64,000 bases of DNA from the NCBI RefSeq assembly GCF_017068395.1, contig NZ_CP070619.1:4030001-4094000 (forward strand), read 5' to 3'. This document shows, piece after piece, positions 16,380-27,107 of this stretch; within the stretch, counting starts at the first letter, position 1, and every line of letters begins with the position of its first letter. A model generated the notes under the pieces. That model saw only the letters and a list, made by a program, of their open reading frames with translations. It searched no databases and was not told the origin of the DNA. The translations under genes were made by a program, and so were the position numbers. Source of the stretch: Rhodococcus pseudokoreensis (lineage in GTDB: Bacteria; Actinomycetota; Actinomycetes; Mycobacteriales; Mycobacteriaceae).

Positions 16380-17963
16380 TCAGAAAACCGTTCCGACGTC
16401 CCGGGCGACCAGATGGTCCATCGCGCGTTCGGCCACCGCGGCGATGGTCATCGACGGGTTGCACGCGGCGGTGTTGCCGGGCATCAGGGCGCCGTCGAGC
16501 ACGTACAGTCCGCGCTGGCCGAGCACCCGGCCTTCGAGATCGCAGACCGAGCCCATCGACGCCCCGCCGAGCGGGTGCCAGGTGGAGGGGAACAGTGCGT
16601 TGGTGTCCGTGAGGATGCTTGCCGGACCGGCGATCTGCCGCACCATCGGATCGATGGTGCCGTTCTGGATGACGGCGTCGCCCTCCTTGGGCCAGCGCAG
16701 CACTGCGTCGTCGGTGGCCGGGTCGTACACGAAACTCCCCCGCCCCTCGCTGACGCCGTAGCCGACCAGCATGGTGCTGCGTGCGTCGAACGACAGCGGA
16801 GGTATCGACGCCTGGATGACCGTGGCCGCGGCGGCGGGGTCATCCCAGTTCAGACTGCCGTAGACCACCGGACCGCCCTGCGGCACACCGAATTCTTGTT
16901 CGAGGCTCGTCCAGACGTAGATCCGGTCGGCGTTGGTGCCCCAGCCGCCCCCGAGTCCGTCGGGCAGGTCCGGAATTCGGCCCGTCGCCGCCGCGCGCAC
17001 CAGCAATTTGGTGGTGTTCAGGCTGCCTGCCATCACCAGGGCATTCGTGGTGAGGATCTTGTTCTCGAGCACGGTGCCGGACGTGTCGATCCGGTCGACG
17101 TACACCGTCCAGCGGCCGTCCGCGGCCCGCTCGACGTCGGTGACCTGGTGCAGGGTTTCCACCGTCACGCGGCCGGTCGCCTCCGCGGCGGCGATGTACG
17201 TGACGTCGACCGAGTGCTTGCCGCCGTTGTTGACCCCGAGTGCGCCGTCGCCGTTGGTGTACGAGGGCTTCATCCGGCCGCGGAGTTCGTCGAGCGCGAA
17301 GTTCCAGTCGATCGGCATCGGGATCTTCGACACCGGGAGCCCCGCGCGCTGCGCGTTCTGCGCAAACACTCTCGCCGCCTGATAATTCGGGCTGTCGATC
17401 AACTCGTCGGGGGCGACGCTGAGCTGTAACATGCGCGCGACCCGCGGGTAGTGCACCCGGTCCATCGTGGCCCAGTCGAGAGCCTCGGGCAGGTGCGCGT
17501 TGAAGACGGCCTCGGCCGGTTGCAACGTCATCCCCTGGTAGACAAGGGAACCGCCGCCGACGCCCGCGGCGCACAGTGCGGTCATGTTGTCGCCGGGCAC
17601 CGCCTCGAGAAGGCCGGTGTACGGCTCCAGCGCCACCGGCCTGCCGAACAGTTGCGGACTGGACCGGTACCAGAGGATCCGCTTGTCGGGGGCGGTCGCA
17701 CGGGGGAAGGTCTCCGCGTCCGGCCCTGTCGGCCAGCGTATTCCGCGTTCGAGTACCAGAACGGGCACGCCCGCCTCCGCGAGCCGAAGCGCGGCGACGC
17801 CGCCACCGAATCCCGACCCGACGACGATGACCCGGTGGTCTTCGCGCGTGAGCGGAACGGTCGCGCGGCGGCCGGTCCCGGCCTGCGCGACAGTCGGACT
17901 CGCCAGCGCGAGGCCCGCGGCGGCGGCCCCGGCGAGAAAGGAACGGCGGTTGAGTGCAGGCAC
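16380..17963 (-). CDS. Secreted cholesterol oxidase, GMC family
   Basis: A 527-residue FAD enzyme that oxidises cholesterol and isomerises the product to cholest-4-en-3-one with release of hydrogen peroxide. A Tat signal (NRRSFLAG followed by an Ala-rich core and a TVAQAG cleavage region) indicates export folded. The FAD site is VGSGFGGGVAALRL, followed by AAGVGGGSLVYQG; the end carries FPSTWHPLGG with the catalytic His and AACNPSMTIAA with the active Asn. The GTG at 17963 follows GGGGG at a good distance and puts the twin Arg near the N-terminus. A TetR gene lies upstream on the same strand. Confidence 0.9.
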   Translation of the reverse strand: MPALNRRSFLAGAAAAGLALASPTVAQAGTGRRATVPLTREDHRVIVVGSGFGGGVAALRLAEAGVPVLVLERGIRWPTGPDAETFPRATAPDKRILWYRSSPQLFGRPVALEPYTGLLEAVPGDNMTALCAAGVGGGSLVYQGMTLQPAEAVFNAHLPEALDWATMDRVHYPRVARMLQLSVAPDELIDSPNYQAARVFAQNAQRAGLPVSKIPMPIDWNFALDELRGRMKPSYTNGDGALGVNNGGKHSVDVTYIAAAEATGRVTVETLHQVTDVERAADGRWTVYVDRIDTSGTVLENKILTTNALVMAGSLNTTKLLVRAAATGRIPDLPDGLGGGWGTNADRIYVWTSLEQEFGVPQGGPVVYGSLNWDDPAAAATVIQASIPPLSFDARSTMLVGYGVSEGRGSFVYDPATDDAVLRWPKEGDAVIQNGTIDPMVRQIAGPASILTDTNALFPSTWHPLGGASMGSVCDLEGRVLGQRGLYVLDGALMPGNTAACNPSMTIAAVAERAMDHLVARDVGTVF

Positions 17964-18091
17964 AGATTTCCCCCAGATCACAGACGGACTCACTCGGCGA
18001 GATGTCGATCGATCAGCGTGGAGCACTTCACTTGGGCGTGCTCAAACTAGACACCTCGAGCCAGATGTGTCAAGAAATACTGGGTCTGCGG

Positions 18092-18637
18092 TTACGCCGG
18101 CATCGCGGGCAGCAGCCAGCGGGTGAGAAACCGGCGCAGGTCGTCGTCGGCGTGGACGGCGTCGTCGTCGAAGAGGACCACCGACAACGCCAGCCGCAGC
18201 GCGATCTCCACGATGTCGTCCAGACTCGGCTCCACACCGGGGTCGCGCTCGGCGAGCGGCGCGAGCAGTTCGCGCGCTACGGGTTTCGCGCGAGACATCA
18301 TGCCCGTGTCGAACACCGGGTTGCCCCGTTCCGCCTGGAGCAGGGCGGCCAGCACCGGATGCGTGCGCACCGCTTCCCGGCCCGCGACGATGAGTTCGAC
18401 GACGTACTCGCAGGTGGTGTCGGTGGCGTCCAGCCTGGAGCGGATCCCGCCCAGCACCTCGACGGCGAGACCGGAGATCGCCTGCGAGACCAGTTCCTCG
18501 CGTGAGCCGAAGTTGGAGTACACGGTCTGGCGCGTGACGCCCGCACCGCCGGCCGCCGCCGCGATGGTGACCCCTTCGAAGCCGTCGCTCGCGATCAATT
18601 CGAGCGTGGCGTCCAAGATCTTCTTCCGCGACCGCAT
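18092..18637 (-). CDS. TetR family transcriptional regulator
   Basis: A 181-residue TetR protein. The DNA-binding domain is at residues 1-50 with ITIA-type helix-turn-helix VTIAAAAGGAGVTRQTVYSNFGSREEL; the C-terminal ligand domain is all-helical and unremarkable. It lies 128 bp upstream of the cholesterol oxidase gene in the same direction and may control it, though the two could have separate promoters. The ATG at 18637 gives the standard short lead before the first helix. Confidence 0.85.
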   Translation of the reverse strand: MRSRKKILDATLELIASDGFEGVTIAAAAGGAGVTRQTVYSNFGSREELVSQAISGLAVEVLGGIRSRLDATDTTCEYVVELIVAGREAVRTHPVLAALLQAERGNPVFDTGMMSRAKPVARELLAPLAERDPGVEPSLDDIVEIALRLALSVVLFDDDAVHADDDLRRFLTRWLLPAMPA

Positions 18638-18763
18638 GCGCCCATTATCGAGCACGATTCCGATCGGCCCGGCCCCGGCTGCTCGGCGCCTCGGCAGGGT
18701 TGGTGGGTTCGGCGTCCACGTCGGGGGTGTGTTCCGACGGTGTTCTGCAACCAGCCAACCACG

Positions 18764-19152
18764 ATGGTCGAGACCGGCGGCATCACCGTCACCCGCCGCG
18801 ACAATCTGGCCGCCCACCCTGACGGCGACTTCACCCGGGGCGAGACCTCTCCCGCGCCCGCTACGACCTCGTCCCGAGCGGCTGGGTGGGGTCGACGCTG
18901 CTGATGCCGGCGGGTAGGTACTACGAGACCAAGGTGCTTGGCTACGCCCAGCTCGAACGGGCAGTGCGCTTGAGCACTGGAAAGCTGGTCAAGACCCCGA
19001 AGGATCAGCTGATGAACGAACCGGGTCTCGGTCGTGGTCGTGTAACCAACCTCAACGTCACTCGGCGCGCGCACGAGAACGATGAGGATCTCATCGCCAA
19101 GTTCAAGCAGTTCGTCGACATGAAGTGGGTGCGCCCCACCGACGTGGCGTAG
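18764..19152 (+). pseudogene. Hypothetical gene with probable internal frameshift
   Basis: Two reading frames look like one gene. From the ATG at 18764 the frame reads MVETGGITVTRRDNLAAHPD and then degenerates near 18840; from there the next frame continues RDLSRARYDLVPSGWVGST and runs to the stop at 19152 (YYETKVLGYAQLERAV, KTPKDQLMNEPGLGRG). The second frame alone could start at GTG 18886, giving 88 residues. A strong terminator starts 7 bp after the stop, which supports a genuine gene end. I do not recognise the family. Codon use is less GC-biased than in the neighbours, hinting at transfer. Confidence 0.5.
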
Positions 19153-19158
19153 GTACCT

Positions 19159-19197
19159 GAGCTGAGGCTGGTATGGGTTCCATGCCAGCCTCAGCTC
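19159..19197 (+). terminator. Long hairpin terminator
   Basis: Eighteen-base arms (19159-19176 and 19180-19197) with one wobble pair and a 3-base loop; the outer 13 pairs are GAGCTGAGGCTGG against its complement. It sits directly after the stop at 19152. Confidence 0.75.
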
Positions 19198-19417
19198 CAC
19201 CCAAACTTACCCAAGCGGCTTAATCGTCCTGTTGATCGCTTGGCCCATGTTGTAGATATTCGTGTTCAAGTTGCAGACAGGTGAGTCAACCGAGTCGGGT
19301 GGTAGGCGGATGGCAATCGCTTCCACCCCTCAACCTGCACATACCCGGGGCCGGCGACGCAGCGGGCACACTATAAGGGCTCTCAACTCGCGTTGGCGAG
19401 CCCACAGCGCAGCATTC

Positions 19418-19594
19418 TTAGAGGTCGCGAGCCTCGGTCGCCTTGTCGACCTTGTTTTGCATGGTTTCTTGCTTCAGGCGAGGATCCGACGATGCTTTCA
19501 CCCGGGGTGCCCTGGCCTTCGGCTGCGGATCAGTGGCGGTGGGCTGAGGTGGCGCTGTCCCTCCCGGTGACGCTTCACTTTGATTCTTCGCCAC
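19418..19594 (-). CDS. Small basic/proline-rich protein, last gene of a mini-operon
   Basis: A 58-residue protein starting at GTG 19594, which overlaps the end of the preceding 56-residue gene by 20 bases. The first half is rich in Pro, Thr and Ala; the second has APRVKASSDPRLKQETMQNK. The segment APRV-x3-SDP-x-L also occurs in the upstream small protein (APRVRLRSDPNL), so the two may be related or share a binding partner. Function unknown. AAGGAG lies 11 bases before the GTG. Confidence 0.5.
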   Translation of the reverse strand: MAKNQSEASPGGTAPPQPTATDPQPKARAPRVKASSDPRLKQETMQNKVDKATEARDL

Positions 19595-19745
19595 GGCGCT
19601 CAGTCTCCTTCTGCTCGATGTACCGCTTAGCCCGCGCGACCGAGCCTTGGTCACCGTCGAGATTGCCGACCAGATTTGGGTCCGACCTCAGTCGCACCCT
19701 CGGTGCAGCCTTGGGCGCGCGTTCAACTTGGGTTGATTCACTCAT
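19575..19745 (-). CDS. Small charged protein, middle gene of a mini-operon
   Basis: A 56-residue protein (MSESTQVERAPKAAPRVRLR at the start, ending RYIEQKETERRGEESK). It has a very good ribosome site, GAGGAG five bases before the ATG at 19745, and lies 25 bases after the stop of the membrane-protein gene. Residues 15-26 resemble a segment of the next small protein. The end is a charged helix. No family recognised; the strong ribosome site and overlap with the next gene are the main evidence that it is real. Confidence 0.6.
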   Translation of the reverse strand: MSESTQVERAPKAAPRVRLRSDPNLVGNLDGDQGSVARAKRYIEQKETERRGEESK

Positions 19746-19770
19746 TGCGCCTCCTCGGCTACGCGTCGAT

Positions 19771-20400
19771 CTAGTAATTCAGAATAGCCCCGATGAAGAG
19801 GACCAGTACCGCAAGAGGAAGCAAGAGGGTAGCGCCCTGCAACAGCTGGCCCTTCCGTCGAACTCGACCTTCCTCCTCTTTGAACAAGTCCGCCAAAGTG
19901 GACAGTGTGTTGAACCTGGTCACCGCCGGGTCCTCCAACGCATACCCCTCGAGCAGTTCGACCGGGGAGAGCGTGTTGGCTGTGCCAGGAAAAATAACAG
20001 CCCCGGCCAATGCGCCCGCTAGGACCGCGAGAACGCCACCGACAATCCCCCAGCCATGCAGATGGTCGATGTCCCGGAACACAAGTCCGACAATGACACC
20101 GGCAAAACCGAGTAGCACCCCTCCTCGTTGGTCCATGCTGGTAACGCGTCGTTCCTGTGAATCGACGGTTCTTTCGATGTATCCCTCGATAAGCTCGAGC
20201 GAGGGATAGCTCCCAGGGTCACTGTAACCTTCGATGGGAGGCACCTCGGTGTGCACGGCGAGAGCGCTAGCTCGTGGAAATAGGCGAGTCCAGACCATCC
20301 AGATGGCCGCTACAACTCCACCGGTGACTACGACGACCGCCATGATGTCGATCAAGGCTGCTTGCTCGAGTAGATGCGTGAGGAGTTGCAGCGGATCCAT
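19771..20400 (-). CDS. Four-helix membrane protein of unknown function
   Basis: A 209-residue protein with predicted transmembrane segments near residues 16-40, 93-108, 115-137 and 186-206. A charged soluble stretch sits between helices 1 and 2 and a helical cytoplasmic segment (about 140-185, including LADLFKEEEGRVRRKGQLLQ) between 3 and 4. The layout, an R-x-GGVLLGFAGVIVGLVF helix pair followed by a charged helix and a last helix, recalls the small transmembrane effector modules (Pycsar_TM/SLATT-like) of bacterial defence loci. That is a pattern impression only; no nucleotide cyclase is adjacent. It heads an operon with two small proteins. Confidence 0.7.
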   Translation of the reverse strand: MDPLQLLTHLLEQAALIDIMAVVVVTGGVVAAIWMVWTRLFPRASALAVHTEVPPIEGYSDPGSYPSLELIEGYIERTVDSQERRVTSMDQRGGVLLGFAGVIVGLVFRDIDHLHGWGIVGGVLAVLAGALAGAVIFPGTANTLSPVELLEGYALEDPAVTRFNTLSTLADLFKEEEGRVRRKGQLLQGATLLLPLAVLVLFIGAILNY

Positions 20401-20608
20401 CCAGCGATCATCACCTACGGAAGTCCATTGGTGGCCATTGTCGGCGCGTGTCGTGCCCGCACTTGGGCCCGAGCGCTTCCGTCAACTGCTTGCGCAGCAC
20501 AGTTTTGCGCCTCATCGAGCACCGCCACCTGAGGCGTCTGCAGGCGATCACCGGAAGTCCCTTGTGGCCGGTCGAGGCAACCATGCAGACATCGGACCGG
20601 GCTTGAAA

Positions 20609-20619
20609 TTGTGCAACAA
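20609..20619. promoter_or_regulatory. Candidate GntR operator 1
   Basis: TTGT-GCA-ACAA, 173 bp upstream of the gntR start. It fits the short inverted repeat with a 3-base spacer that FCD-type GntR proteins bind. Confidence 0.5.
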
Positions 20620-20714
20620 TAGTGCACGTCAGTACGGACCTGATCGACTCAGGAAGGGAAGATTTTCATGCCCCCGAACCGTGTTCGCAACGAGCGCTCG
20701 ACACGATACATTCG

Positions 20715-20731
20715 ATGTTGTTGTACAACAT
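20715..20731. promoter_or_regulatory. Candidate GntR operator 2
   Basis: ATGTTGT-TGT-ACAACAT: perfect 7-bp arms around the TTGTNNNACAA core, 61 bp upstream of gntR. It is the longest of the four sites and suggests autoregulation. Confidence 0.6.
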
Positions 20732-20791
20732 GACGGGTGAGGCTCCGATGATGACGATGCTCACTCCTCCCGGCGAGTCAGGTGACACACG

Positions 20792-22947
<2,156 letters not shown>

Positions 22948-22958
22948 ACACTGGCGGT

Positions 22959-22989
22959 GAGGACCTCCTCGATTCGTGAGGAGGTCCTC
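22959..22989. terminator. Terminator between rox and the ABC importer genes
   Basis: Perfect 12-bp arms GAGGACCTCCTC and GAGGAGGTCCTC with a 7-base loop, between convergent genes, so probably used in both directions. Confidence 0.75.
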
Positions 22990-23034
22990 GGCCGACTCAG
23001 GACAACACGCCGGCCGCACGTTCCCACCCGGCAC

Positions 23035-24189
23035 TCATGACCACAGCGCGACCGTCCATGCCGGGTCCAGGACGACGGTCACGTCGTCGCCCGGGTGAGC
23101 CCGCAGGTGCGCGTCGGCGTGCGCGCGGAGCGACACGTCCCCGACGGTGACGACCATCTCCTGGCGGTCGCCGAGATACTCGGTGGTCACGATGCGTCCC
23201 GGGAACCGGTTGGGGCCGTGGGTTTCCCGATCTTCGGGGATGATGCGGATGTTTTCGGGCCGGATGCACACGAACATTTCCTGGCCGGCGGCAGGCGGGG
23301 TGGGTGGCGTGGTGAAACGCTCACACCGCACCACTCCGACGGTCGTCTTGGCGTCGACGACGCGGTCGCCGGAGCCCGCCGGCCGGTCGAGCACGCCGGG
23401 GATGAGGTTGGCGCTGCCGACGAAGTCGGCCACGAACCGCGTCGCCGGCGAGTCGTAGATCTCGCTCGGGGACCCGATCTGTTCGACCCGGCCACGGTTC
23501 ATGACCACGATCGTGTCGGACATGGCCAGGGCCTCACCCTGGTCGTGCGTCACGTAGATGGTGGTGACGCCGAACTTCTGCTGGAACGAGCGCAACTCGG
23601 CGCGCAGTTGTGAGCGCAGCTTCGCGTCCAGGTTGGACAGCGGCTCGTCGAGCAGCAGGACCTCCGGCTCGCACAGCAGCGCGCGGGCCAGCGCCAGGCG
23701 CTGCTGCTGACCGCCGCTGAGCTGGGTGGACCATCGGTCCGCGTACTCCGACAGGCCCACCTGTTCGAGCATCATCCGGACGCGACGCTCCCGCTCGGCG
23801 CGAGGGTACGTCTTCCGGCCGTACTGCAGGGGGAACGCGGCGTTGTCGAACACCTTCATGTGCGGCCAGATTCCGTAGGACTGCGGCACCATCGCGATCG
23901 GCCGGACGTCGGGAGAAACGTCGCGCCCCGCCGCGGCGGAGAAGACGGCCTGACCGTTCATCCAGATCTCGCCGCTGTCGGCGGTCTCCAGCCCGGCGAG
24001 GCAGCGGAGGGTGGTCGTCTTGCCGCACCCACTGGGCCCCAGCAGGGTGAAGAAGCTGTTCTGCGGCACGGAGAAGCTGACATCGTCGATGACGCGGGTC
24101 ACCTCGCCGCTGTGCGGGCGGGTGAAGTGCTTCTGCAGGCCGGAGATCTGCACGGAATGGTCGGAACCAACGAGGTTTTTCATGTTCAC
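23035..24189 (-). CDS. ABC importer ATPase (iron/polyamine type)
   Basis: A 384-residue ATP-binding subunit of the FbpC/PotA type. Walker A GPSGCGKTT, Q-loop region MVPQSYGIWPHM, signature LSGGQQQRLALARAL, Walker B LLLDEPLSNLDAKLR and switch THDQGEALAMSD are complete; a C-terminal TOBE domain follows (CIRPENIRIIPED, VTTEYLGDRQEM). It overlaps no neighbour but is 6 bp downstream of the permease gene, forming an ATPase-permease-binding protein unit. GTG 24189 and ATG 24183 are both possible starts. Substrate: see the binding protein. Confidence 0.9.
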   Translation of the reverse strand: MNMKNLVGSDHSVQISGLQKHFTRPHSGEVTRVIDDVSFSVPQNSFFTLLGPSGCGKTTTLRCLAGLETADSGEIWMNGQAVFSAAAGRDVSPDVRPIAMVPQSYGIWPHMKVFDNAAFPLQYGRKTYPRAERERRVRMMLEQVGLSEYADRWSTQLSGGQQQRLALARALLCEPEVLLLDEPLSNLDAKLRSQLRAELRSFQQKFGVTTIYVTHDQGEALAMSDTIVVMNRGRVEQIGSPSEIYDSPATRFVADFVGSANLIPGVLDRPAGSGDRVVDAKTTVGVVRCERFTTPPTPPAAGQEMFVCIRPENIRIIPEDRETHGPNRFPGRIVTTEYLGDRQEMVVTVGDVSLRAHADAHLRAHPGDDVTVVLDPAWTVALWS

Positions 24190-24195
24190 GGCACC

Positions 24196-25968
24196 TCAGA
24201 TGTGTTGTTGGAAGCCACGGCGGTTGACCCACCAGACGGAGACGGCGGACAGGGCGAGCAGGAGGACCGCGAGGGCACTGGCCTCGGGATAGTTCGCGCT
24301 TTCACCGATCATGTCCCACAGCAGCACCACGACGGTGCGGTTGTCGGAACTGGACAGCAGCAGCGCGATCGGAAGTTCGCCCAGCGAGTTGGCGAACACC
24401 CACAGCCACGTGCTCGACACCGCGGGAGCGACGAGCGGGAAGACCACCCGCCGCAGCACGACGGCGTTGGACGCACCGCTGACGCGTCCCACCTCTTCGA
24501 GTCCCTTGTCGAGTTGCAACAGTGCCGTCTGAATCATGCGTGATCCGCGCGGGATGTACCGGGTGGTGAACGCGATGATGATGATCCAGATCGTGCCGTA
24601 GATCGGGATGGGCAGGTACAGGTAGAGGAACAGCACCGCCATGCCGAGCACGACGCTGGGGATGGCGAAGACCAGGAAGGACAGATCGAACAGGCCCCTG
24701 CCGAGGCGCCCGGCGCGGGTCGAGGCCAGCGCCAGCCACAGGGCGAATCCGGCAGTCAGCGTCGCCGTGATCAGGCTGATCACCAGGGTGTTGACGACCG
24801 CGTGCGTCAGATTCGGGTTGGTGAAGATTGCGCCGTAGTTGGCGAGGCTGAGCGCACCCAGGTTGTCGAAGTTGATCGGCTGCAGGTACGGGGTCAGGCT
24901 CGTCCAGACCAGGGTCAGGATGGGCACGATGATCGCGACGAGAACGTAGAACGAGACGATGCCGGCAACCGGGATGCGCCACCGCCCCAGCCGCACCGGT
25001 GTGGACCGGTACCCCTTGCCTCCCACCACCTGGAATCGGTGGGACTCACGGGTCTGACGCCGGTAGACGGCGATCATCACGAGGGACAGCAGGACGAGCA
25101 TGATGCCGTAGGCACTGGCCTGGCCGTAGTTGGCCAGACCCGACGGCGGCTGCAGGGACGCCTGGATGAGACTGCTGAACACGAAGATCTGGTCCGGCAT
25201 TCCGAGGATGGCCGGGATCGCGAACTCCTCGAGCGCGATGACGACGAGCAGCATGCTTGCCGCGGAAATCCCCGGCATCGTCAGCGGCAGAACCACTTTG
25301 CGGGTTCGCGTCCACCAGCCGGCACCCGACGTGGCCGCGGCCTCCTCGAATTCGAGGTTGAGCCGGGCGAACGTCGGCGCGAGCATGATGTACATGCCCG
25401 GGACACCGAAGATGCCGGCCACCAGGATCATGCCCGGCAGCGAGTAGATGTCGATCGAGAGCCCGAAAACCCGCTCGATGACGATGGCGATCGGGCCGTT
25501 GGTGGGGTTGGCGGCCAGGACCCAGGCCACCGCCATGACCGTCGCAGGCACGGCCATGGGGGCCAGCGTGCTCGGTGCGAGGAAACGGCGACCCGGAATG
25601 TCGGTCCGCTCGAACAGGTAGGCCAGGCTGACGCTGACGACCAGCGCCAGTGACACGGTGCCGACCACGAAGACGAACGAATTGAGCGCAACGTCGACGA
25701 GGCGCTTCGAGGAGAAGACCGCTGTGAAGTTGGCGAGCGTGAACCCGGAAACCTGGAAGGGCAGCTTGGTCTCGCTGTCCTTGAGGCTGCTGAACAACAG
25801 CATGCCCAGGGGGAAGAGCATGAGATAGGCGACGATCCCGCCGATGGCGATGTTGACGCCGACCAGGACGCGGTCCCGGCGCTTGGGGTGGTGTACGTCG
25901 GCGGGCTGAGGGCGTACGTCGTCGGGTCGAGGGCGTACGCCGGTGGAGAGCTGGGTGCCGGACTGCAT
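24196..25968 (-). CDS. ABC importer permease, two fused permease domains
   Basis: A 590-residue integral membrane protein with about 12 helices, containing two BPD_transp_1 modules in tandem. Each has an EAA loop: EAAATSGAGWWTRTRKVVLPL in the first half and the EEVGRVSGASNAVVLRRVVF region in the second. Fused permeases of this kind occur in FbpB-type iron and in some organic-anion importers. A hydrophilic N-terminal tail contains a short internal repeat (RPRPDDV/RPQPADV). ATG 25968 is taken as start with GGAGA upstream; an in-frame TTG at 25983 is the alternative. Confidence 0.88.
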   Translation of the reverse strand: MQSGTQLSTGVRPRPDDVRPQPADVHHPKRRDRVLVGVNIAIGGIVAYLMLFPLGMLLFSSLKDSETKLPFQVSGFTLANFTAVFSSKRLVDVALNSFVFVVGTVSLALVVSVSLAYLFERTDIPGRRFLAPSTLAPMAVPATVMAVAWVLAANPTNGPIAIVIERVFGLSIDIYSLPGMILVAGIFGVPGMYIMLAPTFARLNLEFEEAAATSGAGWWTRTRKVVLPLTMPGISAASMLLVVIALEEFAIPAILGMPDQIFVFSSLIQASLQPPSGLANYGQASAYGIMLVLLSLVMIAVYRRQTRESHRFQVVGGKGYRSTPVRLGRWRIPVAGIVSFYVLVAIIVPILTLVWTSLTPYLQPINFDNLGALSLANYGAIFTNPNLTHAVVNTLVISLITATLTAGFALWLALASTRAGRLGRGLFDLSFLVFAIPSVVLGMAVLFLYLYLPIPIYGTIWIIIIAFTTRYIPRGSRMIQTALLQLDKGLEEVGRVSGASNAVVLRRVVFPLVAPAVSSTWLWVFANSLGELPIALLLSSSDNRTVVVLLWDMIGESANYPEASALAVLLLALSAVSVWWVNRRGFQQHI

Positions 25969-26040
25969 CGCTGAAGTCTCCAAGGGTGAGGGGATAGAGT
26001 CTGCCGCCCGTCACGGGCAGCGGTGCGGCGGTGGGAGCCG

Positions 26041-27102
26041 TCAGTTGACGTTGGTACCCAAGGCCTCTTCGACCTCGGGAAAGAAATCTGAGAACTGCTC
26101 GTACTGCGCGAGGTCGGTTTCGCCGAACCATTCGACGCCGGCGGCACACAGGGCGCCGATGACACGGTTCGTGGCGGCGTCGGTGCAGTCCGTGTTGGTG
26201 GGGATGGCCGAGTTGTACGTGTCGACCAGGGCGGACTGGCCCTCTTCGGAGGCGAGGAAGGCGGTGAGCAGGCGACCGGCCGCCGGGTGCGGGGCCCCGT
26301 CGGCCACGAACAGGTAGGACTTGTTGGCGTTCGTGGGGCCGACCGGTGCGACGGCGACCGGCGCGCCCTTCGCCTCGTCCTCGAGCACGAGGTTGATGAG
26401 GTCGGTGCCGACCGGTGTCTGACCGGACACGACGAGTGTGTGGGCCTGCGTCGTGTTCTCGGTGTAGTGGGGGTTCAGCTCGGCCAGCCGGGACGCGTAG
26501 TCGAGACCGGCGTCGGTGCTGAGGGCCGGGTCCTGGGCCCACACGGTCATGAAGGAGCCACGCGACTCGACGCTGAGTTTTCCGCCGTTCCATCGCGGAT
26601 CCAGCAGGTCGTTCCAGCTCGCGGGCACATCATTCGGGGACAGGGCGTCGGTGTTGTAGGCCCAGACCTTCGGTACCGCCCACACGTAGACGAAGTCGTC
26701 GGCGAAGATCTGGTCGCTGGGCACCTCGTAGGATGCCCAGTCGACCTTCGCCGCCATGGACTGCGACGGCAGGACCGTGAGCCCACCTGCGTTGGACACG
26801 TCGAACGTCACCCGGTCGGCGGCCTGCTCCACATTGAGCTGGGTGACCAGATCCGGTGCCTTCTTGTTCGTGTACCGGACCTCGATCCCCGGGTATTTCT
26901 TCTCGAACGCGTCGATCGCCGGCTTCATCTGAGCCTCCGGCTTCGGCGCGAACCAGACGACCTCCCCTTCGGCCTTGGCCGCCTGGTACAGCTCGTCGAG
27001 GTTCTTGGTGTCCGGAACGGGCGGCGGACCGCCGCAGGCGGTCAGGACGACGGCGACTGCCATGACCGAGGCCATGCAGAGCCTGCGCCGAAAGCGCTTC
27101 AT
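26041..27102 (-). CDS. ABC importer substrate-binding lipoprotein
   Basis: A 353-residue extracellular solute-binding protein. The N-terminus is a lipoprotein signal (basic MKRFRRRL, hydrophobic core, lipobox LTACGG with Cys23). The mature fold is of the iron/thiamine-type periplasmic binding class 2: AAKAEGEVVWFAPKPEAQMK, KYPGIEVRYTNKKAPDL, SWNDLLDPRWNGGKLSVESR. The tyrosine pair used by true ferric-binding proteins is not evident to me, so an organic acid is plausible given the catabolic neighbours. Start ATG 27102; ATG 27114 overlaps the upstream stop. Confidence 0.88.
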   Translation of the reverse strand: MKRFRRRLCMASVMAVAVVLTACGGPPPVPDTKNLDELYQAAKAEGEVVWFAPKPEAQMKPAIDAFEKKYPGIEVRYTNKKAPDLVTQLNVEQAADRVTFDVSNAGGLTVLPSQSMAAKVDWASYEVPSDQIFADDFVYVWAVPKVWAYNTDALSPNDVPASWNDLLDPRWNGGKLSVESRGSFMTVWAQDPALSTDAGLDYASRLAELNPHYTENTTQAHTLVVSGQTPVGTDLINLVLEDEAKGAPVAVAPVGPTNANKSYLFVADGAPHPAAGRLLTAFLASEEGQSALVDTYNSAIPTNTDCTDAATNRVIGALCAAGVEWFGETDLAQYEQFSDFFPEVEEALGTNVN

Positions 27103-27107
27103 AGCGA

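Larger units (their letters stand above)
20401..20791. promoter_or_regulatory. 391-bp divergent intergenic region before the gntR gene
   Basis: Holds no convincing gene. It contains two TTGTNNNACAA sites listed separately and presumably the promoters of the membrane-protein operon (leftward) and of gntR-rox (rightward). The stretch 20440-20600 shows nothing I can name. Confidence 0.55.
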
